From an uncultured Gammaproteobacteria bacterium (GTDB taxonomy: Bacteria; Pseudomonadota; Gammaproteobacteria; Pseudomonadales; Pseudohongiellaceae), in assembly GCA_903889815.1 (NCBI GenBank), contig CAISYX010000405.1, positions 1-5,598 of the forward strand: 5,598 nucleotides of DNA, given 5' to 3'. Every line of letters begins with the position of its first letter. The first letter of the stretch is position 1. Positions 1-5,277 of the stretch are shown in pieces. The translations under genes and the position numbers were made by a program. The notes under the pieces were generated by a model, which ran no database searches, was not told where the DNA came from, and worked only from the letters and a program-made list of their open reading frames with translations.

Positions 1-2844
1 AACCTGGATGTGATCCGCGCGGCGGACTGGCTGATCGACATTGGCCCCGAGGGGGGTGACAAAGGCGGCACGCTGGTGGCGGCCGGCACGCCGCAGAGTT
101 TCATCGCGTCGGGCAGCGGCCTGACCGCCGTCGCCCTGCGCGACTACGAGGCCAGCCTGCAGGCCCTGCGCAGCCGCAGCAGCCTGGCACCCGACCGCCG
201 CGGTGCCGTGGTGCACCGTCCACAGGCGATCGAGATTCACCACGCCCGGGAACACAATCTCAAGAATATCGACGTGTCGATTCCACTGAACAAGTTCACG
301 GTCATCACCGGCGTCAGTGGCAGCGGCAAGAGTACGCTGGCCTTCGACATCGTGTTCGGCGAGGGCCAGCGCCGCTACCTCGAATCTCTCAACGCCTATG
401 CCCGCCAGTTTGTGGAGCCCGCCACCCGGCCCGATGTCGACGCCATCCACGGCATTCCCCCCACCGTGGCCATCGAACAGCGCACCAGCCGCGGCGGTCG
501 CAAGAGCACCGTGGCCACGCTGACCGAGATCCACCATTTCCTGCGCCTGCTGTACGTGAAGCTGGGCACCCAGCACTGCCCGCGCTGTGACGAGGCCATC
601 GCGCCCCAGACCCGCGACATGATTCTGGATCGCCTGTTCACGGACTGGCGCGGCCAGGACGTTGCGCTGTATGCGCCCATGGTGGTGGGCCGCAAAGGCA
701 TCTACAAGGAACTGGCGGCCTGGGCGGCGAGCCGCGGCTACACGCATTTGCGCGCGGACGGCCGCCTGCTGCCCAGCGACCCGTGGCCCGTCATCGACCG
801 CTACAAGGAACATGACATCGCCATCTGCGTTGGCTCAGCGAATGTGGCCGCGCGCCATGAAGCGGCCATCGGCGCGCTGCTGGACAAGGCCCTCGACCTG
901 TCCAACGGACTCGTCATCATCGCCCCCGCGCAGCAGAAGGATGGCGAGCGCACGGACGACAGACTCTTCTCGACACAGAGGGCGTGCCCGTCCTGCGGCG
1001 ACAGTTTCGACGAACTCGACCCGCGGCTGTTTTCTTACAATTCCCGCCATGGCTGGTGCGGCACCTGCTTCGGCACCGGCGAGATCATAGAGAGTTTCAC
1101 CGAAGAACAGACCGGCGAGGAGGAAGTCTGGCTGGACACGCAAGAGAGCGACGAGGAACCCGCCCCGGAGCCGATTTGCTGCCCGGTCTGCGCGGGCCAG
1201 CGTCTGAATCCGACAGCCTTGGCCGTGCGGCTGGAGAAACGCTCCATTGCCGAATTCACTGCTCTGTCCGTCGTGGATGCGGAACGGGAGGTCAGCAAAC
1301 TACGCTTCGGCAGCAAGGAAGAGGCTATCGCCCGCGACTTGCTGCCCGAATTGAATTCCCGGTTGCGCTTTCTCGGCAAGGTGGGCCTGGGCTATCTGAG
1401 TCTGGACCGCGCCGCCCCTACCCTCAGCGGCGGTGAAGCGCAGCGCATCCGGCTTGCGTCGCAACTGGGTTCGAACCTGCAGGGGGTCTGCTACATTCTC
1501 GATGAACCCACCATCGGCCTGCATGCACGGGACAATGCCCTGCTGATCGCCACGCTGCGCGACCTGCAGCAGCAGGGCAACACCGTGATCGTCGTGGAAC
1601 ACGACGATGCCACCATGGCCGAGGCCGATCACCTGATCGACGTCGGCCCCGGCGCCGGCAGTCGTGGCGGCGAGATCGTAGCGCAGGGCACCCTGAGCCA
1701 GCTGAAGAAGAACAAAGCGTCGCTGACGGGGCGCTTCCTGGCCAGACCCCTGCGCCATCCGCTGCCGGACTTGCGCAATCAAACACAGCGTGCGGACTTT
1801 GCCGCCGAGACACTGCGCATCGAAGGCGCCACGCTGCACAACCTGCGCTCACTGAGCGTGGACATCCCGCTGCGCAAGCTCGTGGCCGTCAGCGGCGTAA
1901 GTGGCAGCGGCAAGAGCAGCCTGATCCGCGGCGTGCTGTTGGACAATCTTCGGGCGGCCCTGCGCGCCGGCACACTGCGCCGCAAACTGCCCGCGCTGAC
2001 GGGCTGCAGTGCGATGGAGGGCTGGCAGAGCATCGACCGTCTGCTGCAGGTCGACCAGACCCCCATCGGCAAGACACCCCGCTCCTGCCCCGCCAGTTAT
2101 GTCGGCATCTTCGACATCATCCGCAAACTGTTCGCCGACACGGTGGACGCACGCCTGCGCGGCTACGGGCCGGGTCGCTTTTCTTTCAACGTGGCAGGCG
2201 GCCGCTGCGAGACCTGCGCGGGCAACGGCATGCGCCGCATCGAGATGAGCTTTCTGCCCGATGTGCGCGTGGACTGCGAGGAATGCCATGGCTGGCGATT
2301 CAACGAGGACACGCTGGCGGTGCGTTACAAAGAAAGGCACATCGGCCAGGTGCTGGCCATGTCCGTCGACGAGGCGGTTGAGTTCTTCGCCCCCGTGCCG
2401 CTGGTGCATCATCCCCTGCAACTGCTGCAGGAGGTCGGGCTTGGCTATCTCACGCTGGGGCAACAGAGCCCGACACTGAGCGGCGGAGAAGCCCAGCGCA
2501 TCAAGCTGGTGACAGAGCTGGCGAAGGCCAGGCCCTCGGTACAATTGCGCCGCAACACGCGCCAGCATGCGCTGTACATCCTCGACGAACCTACCGTGGG
2601 CCTGCACATGGCCGACGTGGAAAAACTGCTGCGGGTGCTGCACCGCCTGGTGGATGCAGGCAACAGCGTGATCGTGATCGAACACAACCTGGATGTGATC
2701 GCCGAAGCCGACTGGGTGATCGATATGGGCCCGGAGGGCGGCAAGGATGGGGGCAAGGTGGTGGCGCAGGGGGCGCCGGAAAAAATAGCGAAGGCGAAGA
2801 AGTCACACACAGGGAAGTTTCTGGCGGGTGTGCTGGGTGTGTAG
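1..2844 (+). CDS. uvrA: Giant tandem UvrA-like excinuclease ABC subunit A, C-terminal part (5' end outside window)
   Basis: ATP-dependent DNA-damage recognition protein of nucleotide excision repair, cytoplasmic, normally partnering UvrB. The frame is open from base 1. Codons 1-3 (N-L-D) continue into VIRAADWLIDIGPEGG, which is the C-terminal tail of a UvrA unit, so the GTG at 10 is not the real start. After a linker (about 130-225) a second UvrA unit runs from 226 to the TAG at 2842-2844. Its features are: Walker A GVSGSGKST (310-336); first zinc module with CPSC (985-996) and CGTC (1057-1068); signature LSGGEAQR (1423-1446); Walker B with DE at 1501-1506; second Walker A (1894-1920); zinc module CxxC-x19-CxxC (2206-2286); second signature (2476-2499); second Walker B with DE at 2584-2589. 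The unit is about 872 residues, against about 940 for E. coli UvrA. The shortfall is mainly the insertion domain, replaced by an acidic linker at 1081-1176. I recall roughly 1,900-residue tandem UvrAs from some proteobacteria, and this matches that layout. All ATPase motifs look intact. Confidence 0.93.
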   Translation, partial: NLDVIRAADWLIDIGPEGGDKGGTLVAAGTPQSFIASGSGLTAVALRDYEASLQALRSRSSLAPDRRGAVVHRPQAIEIHHAREHNLKNIDVSIPLNKFTVITGVSGSGKSTLAFDIVFGEGQRRYLESLNAYARQFVEPATRPDVDAIHGIPPTVAIEQRTSRGGRKSTVATLTEIHHFLRLLYVKLGTQHCPRCDEAIAPQTRDMILDRLFTDWRGQDVALYAPMVVGRKGIYKELAAWAASRGYTHLRADGRLLPSDPWPVIDRYKEHDIAICVGSANVAARHEAAIGALLDKALDLSNGLVIIAPAQQKDGERTDDRLFSTQRACPSCGDSFDELDPRLFSYNSRHGWCGTCFGTGEIIESFTEEQTGEEEVWLDTQESDEEPAPEPICCPVCAGQRLNPTALAVRLEKRSIAEFTALSVVDAEREVSKLRFGSKEEAIARDLLPELNSRLRFLGKVGLGYLSLDRAAPTLSGGEAQRIRLASQLGSNLQGVCYILDEPTIGLHARDNALLIATLRDLQQQGNTVIVVEHDDATMAEADHLIDVGPGAGSRGGEIVAQGTLSQLKKNKASLTGRFLARPLRHPLPDLRNQTQRADFAAETLRIEGATLHNLRSLSVDIPLRKLVAVSGVSGSGKSSLIRGVLLDNLRAALRAGTLRRKLPALTGCSAMEGWQSIDRLLQVDQTPIGKTPRSCPASYVGIFDIIRKLFADTVDARLRGYGPGRFSFNVAGGRCETCAGNGMRRIEMSFLPDVRVDCEECHGWRFNEDTLAVRYKERHIGQVLAMSVDEAVEFFAPVPLVHHPLQLLQEVGLGYLTLGQQSPTLSGGEAQRIKLVTELAKARPSVQLRRNTRQHALYILDEPTVGLHMADVEKLLRVLHRLVDAGNSVIVIEHNLDVIAEADWVIDMGPEGGKDGGKVVAQGAPEKIAKAKKSHTGKFLAGVLGV

Positions 2845-2900
2845 TGGATGTCCGGATTGGCAAGTGACTGTAGCGTGCCTGTAGTGGGCTGCGTCGCGAC

Positions 2901-2998
2901 GGGTCGAAGGGCAGATGCTGACACGCCGTGAACCCATCCATGGGGGCTCGGCAGCCGCCATCCAGGCGGCTGACAGTCAGCATCTGCCCTCCGAACCC
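2901..2998. repeat. Palindromic REP/MITE-like element with an outer stem and two inner hairpins
   Basis: A 15-bp perfect inverted repeat (AGGGCAGATGCTGAC at 2908-2922, its complement at 2976-2990) extends outward with one mismatch and one extra base to about 2901 and 2998. The enclosed segment carries two smaller hairpins. One is CCCAT-CC-ATGGG (2933-2944); the other is CAGCCGCC-ATCCA-GGCGGCTG (2952-2972). Both have the same CCATCCA core, so the whole can fold as a three-stem cloverleaf. It lies 57 bp beyond the uvrA stop. No T-tract follows, so it is not a classical intrinsic terminator, although it could stabilise or attenuate a 3' end. I have a vague memory of dispersed repeats with CCATCCATGG cores in gammaproteobacterial genomes. 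That repeat status is inference; only one copy is visible here. Confidence 0.75.
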
Positions 2999-3320
2999 TC
3001 ACGACTAATTGCCAGCTGCAGGCGCGTACACATCAAATGCGAGTCATCTGCAGAATTCCACACACCCACCGTATGGTGCGGCGGAGTGGCGGCGGCCACA
3101 GGACGCTGAAACGGGCTGTCTCTGGCCGCGCGGAATTGCTTGAGGCGCAAGCGATCCGAAGGGAAATTTCAGCGGGAGTCGCGACAGCCAGACCCGCGCA
3201 GCACCGCAAGGTGCCAAGTGCGGAGTGCCCGCCTCCCCGCACCAACAAGACGGTGAAGCCGATCCCGGAATTACCCACTGCACTCGAGGCCGCGGGAGGG
3301 GCCCTCACTACAGCGTGAAA
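2999..3320. other. Intergenic region with no assignable gene
   Basis: This stretch lies between the palindromic element and the end of purU. Open frames of about 90 codons exist on both strands (3037-3318 plus, 3033-3308 minus). Neither has a convincing ribosome binding site, a recognisable motif or a protein-like composition, and they overlap almost completely, as chance ORFs do in GC-rich DNA. Small hairpins are present (GCTTG-AGGCG-CAAGC at 3138-3152; GTGCGG/CCGCAC arms at 3218-3223 and 3237-3242), but none is followed by a T-run. No tRNA-like or rRNA-like sequence was seen. It could hold an unrecognised RNA or a decayed gene. Confidence 0.5.
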
Positions 3321-4190
3321 TTACTTGAACACCACAGTCTTGTTGCCATTCACAATGATGCGATGCTCACAATGCCACTTCACCGCCCGCGCAAATGCCG
3401 CACACTCCGCATCCCTGCCGATCTGGACCAGCTCGTCAATATCGAAATTGTGATCGATCTTCTCCACCGCCTGCTCGATGATCGGGCCTTCATCCAGGTC
3501 CGTCGTCACATAATGCGCGGTCGCGCCGATGATCTTCACACCGCGCATGTAGGCCTGCCGATACGGGTTCGCGCCCTTGAAACCGGGCAGGAATGAGTGG
3601 TGAATGTTGATGGCCCGCCCCGCCATGGCCTCGCACATCTTCGGCGAAAGAATCTGCATGTAGCGCGCGAGCGCCAGGAGATCCACTTTCTTCTGACGGA
3701 CGATCTCCAGCACGGCGTCTTCCTGCACGTCCTTGTTGTCGGGCGTCACCGGCAGGTAATGGTAGGGGATGCCGTACCACTCGGTGATGCCGCGCAGCTC
3801 TTCGTGATTGGAGACAACGCCGACGATGTCAGCGGGCAGTACACCGCTGCTCCAGCGGTGCAGAATGTCATTCAGACAATGGCCGTGCTTCGATACTGCC
3901 ATCAACACGCGTGGCTTGATGGCCAGGTCGAAGAAGCTCCACTGCATGGTGAAGCGTTCGGCGATCTCGTGAAAATCTTCGTTCAACTTGTCGCTGCCAG
4001 GCAGCGCAGCTTCTACTTCCTCAAACTCCACGCGCATGAAAAAGCGGTCGAGTACCGGGTCACGATGCTGGGCCGCGTCACTGATGGTGGCGCCCCGCTG
4101 AAAGAGAAAATCGCTGACAGCCCGCACGATGCCAGTGGCTTCAGGACAGGATACTGTAAGGACATATTTCTGGCGTTCTGCTGCATTCAT
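3321..4190 (-). CDS. purU: Formyltetrahydrofolate deformylase PurU
   Basis: Hydrolyses 10-formyl-tetrahydrofolate to formate and THF. In E. coli this balances one-carbon pools and supplies formate to PurT for purine synthesis; the enzyme is cytoplasmic. The 289 residues match the usual family length of about 280-290. Residues about 8-88 form an ACT domain (LTVSCPEATGIV near the start). Residues about 92-289 form the formyltransferase-fold hydrolase domain. The catalytic triad inferred from PurN-family alignment is N195 and H197 in INIHHSFLPGFKG, and D233 in TTDLDEGP. The ATG at 4188-4190 is supported by a purine-rich AAGGGA at 4203-4208, about 12 bases upstream, and by the ACT domain starting directly after it. 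The gene converges with uvrA and diverges from the formaldehyde dehydrogenase relic at 4319. No clear terminator follows its stop codon. No defect is seen. Confidence 0.96.
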   Translation of the reverse strand: MNAAERQKYVLTVSCPEATGIVRAVSDFLFQRGATISDAAQHRDPVLDRFFMRVEFEEVEAALPGSDKLNEDFHEIAERFTMQWSFFDLAIKPRVLMAVSKHGHCLNDILHRWSSGVLPADIVGVVSNHEELRGITEWYGIPYHYLPVTPDNKDVQEDAVLEIVRQKKVDLLALARYMQILSPKMCEAMAGRAINIHHSFLPGFKGANPYRQAYMRGVKIIGATAHYVTTDLDEGPIIEQAVEKIDHNFDIDELVQIGRDAECAAFARAVKWHCEHRIIVNGNKTVVFK

Positions 4191-4318
4191 CTTGTGGTTT
4201 CTTCCCTTGAAGCGGATGAGTCTGCGGGATCAGGCGGCGAAAGCTTATCATCAATTGCCTCGGCGCTGGTCCCGCAATCACAATCCGGACGAACGCTCGC
4301 ACCCCACAGGGATTGCCC

Positions 4319-4499
4319 ATGAAATCAAGCGCCGCCGTAGCCTTCGCCTCTGGAAATCGTCGAGGTGGAGGTCGGACCGGGCAAAAGATCTCTGCAGGTG
4401 GGTGATACGGTGATTCCGCTGTACACCCCGGAGTGCCGAGAATGCGAATAATGCCTGCACCCGCGCATCAATCTGTGTCAGGCCATCCGCAGCACCCCC
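4319..4499 (+). pseudogene. frmA: Decayed class III alcohol dehydrogenase / S-(hydroxymethyl)glutathione dehydrogenase (N-terminal relic)
   Basis: The intact enzyme oxidises S-hydroxymethylglutathione in formaldehyde detoxification. The relic begins with ATG at 4319, preceded by AGGGA (4308-4312) at 6-base spacing, and encodes MKSSAAVAFA, the family N-terminus. The frame then shifts: from 4350 another frame reads LEIVEVEVGPGK, the normal continuation. Around 4383-4391 some 60 family residues are missing (the catalytic-zinc region with GVCHTD and GHEG). The frame resumes as LQVGDTVIPLYTPEC, then CRECE, a TAA at 4449-4451, and NLCQAIRST. The four structural-zinc cysteines persist (codons at 4434, 4443, 4452 and 4476; C-x2-C-x2-C-x7-C). 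Similarity ends near 4499, where GKGLMPDG would be expected, so the C-terminal two thirds are gone. Read from its own ATG, translation stops after 28 codons (TGA 4403-4405). Identification is by recalled family sequence. The gene is dead; a short peptide might still be made. Confidence 0.85.
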
Positions 4500-4517
4500 G
4501 GCGGCAATGCCACCCTC

Positions 4518-4799
4518 GTGTTGACAGGCACCGTCGGAGTCCTGGGCATCAATACCAGCATCGGCTCGATCACCATCGACAATCTGCCGATGCCAGCCGA
4601 AGGCGATATCGACAGGGTTCGCGACGCCGTGCGCGAGCAGCACAAGGATTCCGGCATCACGGGCAACATCAACGTGACACTGATTTCCTCCAGCAGCAGC
4701 AGAATTGTGTTCAACATCAAGTTCAACGGGTCCATCACGCAGTCCGGGTTCACCATTACCCAGAACTACGACATCACCTATACCTACACCAAGAAGTAA
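4518..4799 (+). CDS. Small beta-rich protein of unknown function (possibly a 5'-truncated remnant)
   Basis: I do not recognise this family. The 93 residues from GTG 4518 have three parts: a hydrophobic Gly/Thr/Ile-rich start (LTGTVGVLGINTS), a charged probable helix at residues 29-44 (GDIDRVRDAVREQHKD), and a beta-type tail rich in Ile, Thr, Asn and Tyr ending YDITYTYTKK. Codons favour G/C at third positions as in the neighbours, and a strong terminator follows 28 bases after the TAA, so it looks like genuine coding DNA. The start is uncertain. The frame is open back to the TAA at 4449-4451 and is continuous with the dehydrogenase relic. There is no good ribosome binding site before GTG 4518 (only GGCGG near 4500-4504) and no in-frame ATG upstream. 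It may therefore be the C-terminal part of a gene whose 5' end was lost when the relic was joined to it. No signal peptide or transmembrane segment is clear. Confidence 0.5.
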   Translation: MLTGTVGVLGINTSIGSITIDNLPMPAEGDIDRVRDAVREQHKDSGITGNINVTLISSSSSRIVFNIKFNGSITQSGFTITQNYDITYTYTKK

Positions 4800-4827
4800 G
4801 CAGGCTTGCAGTGACCCTGCGCCCCAT

Positions 4828-4855
4828 GCCCCCGTCCCCGACGGGGGCCTTTTTT
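4828..4855 (+). terminator. Strong Rho-independent terminator
   Basis: A perfect 9-bp GC-rich stem, GCCCCCGTC (4828-4836) with GACGGGGGC (4840-4848), closes a CCC loop and is followed by C and a run of six Ts (4850-4855). It ends plus-strand transcription after the 4518-4799 ORF. Read from the minus strand the hairpin is followed by ATGGGGCGCAG, with no T-run, so it should not terminate the converging cupin transcript efficiently. The last two Ts and the next A form the complement of the cupin stop codon (4854-4856). Confidence 0.93.
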
Positions 4856-5183
4856 ATGCGGGCGAAAAGTGCACGGCCACCCACACGGTGGGGGACGCCG
4901 GGTCCGTCCAGTCCACGCGATGCCGCCTGCCCGCGGGTATCAACACGTGATCACCGGGAGCCAGCGACACGAGGCTGCCATCGTCCCATTGCAGTCGTGC
5001 TGCGCCCTGGAGCACCAGTACCCATTCCGCCCGCGCGTGCTCGTACCAGAAGCCCGGCGCACTCGCCTGCCCGTGGGACACAATGCGCTCGATCAGCACT
5101 GTGCCCGTATCCACCAGAGCCTCGAATACTTCCCCTTGTGTCGCATCCGGCAACGCCTGCAGCAGATTGTCGATCTTTTCCAT
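4854..5183 (-). CDS. Small single-domain cupin protein
   Basis: A 109-residue protein made of one conserved cupin beta-barrel (Cupin_2 type) with a short N-terminal extension. Cupin motif 1 is visible as GFWYEHARAEWVLVLQG (residues 44-60; candidate metal ligands H49 and E53). Motif 2 is GDHVLIPAGRRH (residues 77-88; ligand H88). The C-terminal strand is TVWVAVHF. The classical HxH is reduced to E48-H49, which is common in these small cupins. Such proteins are usually cytoplasmic metal-binding or small-molecule-binding proteins; the substrate cannot be read from sequence. The ATG at 5181-5183 is preceded by GGAGA (complement of 5191-5195) at 7-base spacing, which supports this start. The gene converges with the 4518-4799 ORF and diverges from the secreted-protein gene at 5278. 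Its TAA lies in the T-tract of the opposing terminator. Confidence 0.9.
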   Translation of the reverse strand: MEKIDNLLQALPDATQGEVFEALVDTGTVLIERIVSHGQASAPGFWYEHARAEWVLVLQGAARLQWDDGSLVSLAPGDHVLIPAGRRHRVDWTDPASPTVWVAVHFSPA

Positions 5184-5216
5184 TCCCCGTTCTCCGAAGG
5201 ATTTTCCCCTGTGCCC

Positions 5217-5230
5217 GCAAGGGGCCTTGC
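5217..5230. promoter_or_regulatory. Candidate operator palindrome between divergent genes
   Basis: GCAAGG-GG-CCTTGC is a palindrome with 6-bp arms and a 2-base spacer, in the 94-bp gap between the divergent cupin and secreted-protein genes. It sits immediately upstream of the plus-strand -10 candidate, and at or just after the expected transcription start of the minus-strand gene, so a bound regulator could affect both. No regulator is identified, and a 14-bp palindrome in GC-rich DNA can arise by chance. Confidence 0.3.
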
Positions 5231-5231
5231 G

Positions 5232-5259
5232 ACTATACTATGCGCCTCAATGCACCCAA
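5232..5259 (-). promoter_or_regulatory. Candidate sigma-70 promoter for the cupin gene
   Basis: On the minus strand, TATAGT (complement of 5232-5237) matches the -10 consensus at five of six bases. TTGGGT (complement of 5254-5259) lies 16 bases upstream as a weak -35, matching only its first three bases. The implied leader is about 40 bases before the cupin ATG. The -10 overlaps the one proposed for the plus strand. Confidence 0.35.
5234..5239 (+). promoter_or_regulatory. Candidate -10 box for the secreted-protein gene
   Basis: TATACT matches the -10 consensus at five of six bases and lies 38 bases before the ATG at 5278, implying a leader of about 30 bases. No acceptable -35 is visible at 16-18 bases spacing. 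The palindrome at 5217-5230 occupies much of the spacer, so the promoter, if real, may depend on a regulator. Confidence 0.35.
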
Positions 5260-5277
5260 AACCATGAGCCTTGCACC

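Noticed and set aside
10..12. GTG as the start of the UvrA protein
   Set aside because: The three codons before it (N-L-D) already belong to the conserved UvrA tail, so the frame enters from outside the window.
1849..2685. 278-codon open frame on the minus strand inside uvrA
   Set aside because: It is antisense to highly conserved UvrA motifs and low-complexity in translation (His, Ala and Gln rich). This is a typical shadow in GC-rich coding DNA.
2845..2900. Terminator directly after uvrA
   Set aside because: No stem followed by a T-run is present in this stretch.
3049..3063. PstI-EcoRI junction resembling a cloning-vector polylinker (CTGCAGAATTCCA region)
   Set aside because: The resemblance is limited to about 15 bases around two adjacent restriction sites, and the flanks do not continue as vector. 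Probably coincidence.
3033..3318. Two about 90-codon open frames, one per strand, in the uvrA-purU gap
   Set aside because: They overlap almost entirely, lack ribosome binding sites and recognisable motifs, and have Arg/Pro/Ala-rich compositions typical of chance frames.
3597..4322. 241-codon open frame on the plus strand over purU
   Set aside because: It lies opposite the intact purU, which has full family length and catalytic residues. No independent motifs or ribosome binding site.
4478..4756. 92-codon minus-strand frame opposite the small beta-rich ORF
   Set aside because: The plus-strand frame has the better codon composition and the terminator behind it. The minus frame has neither.
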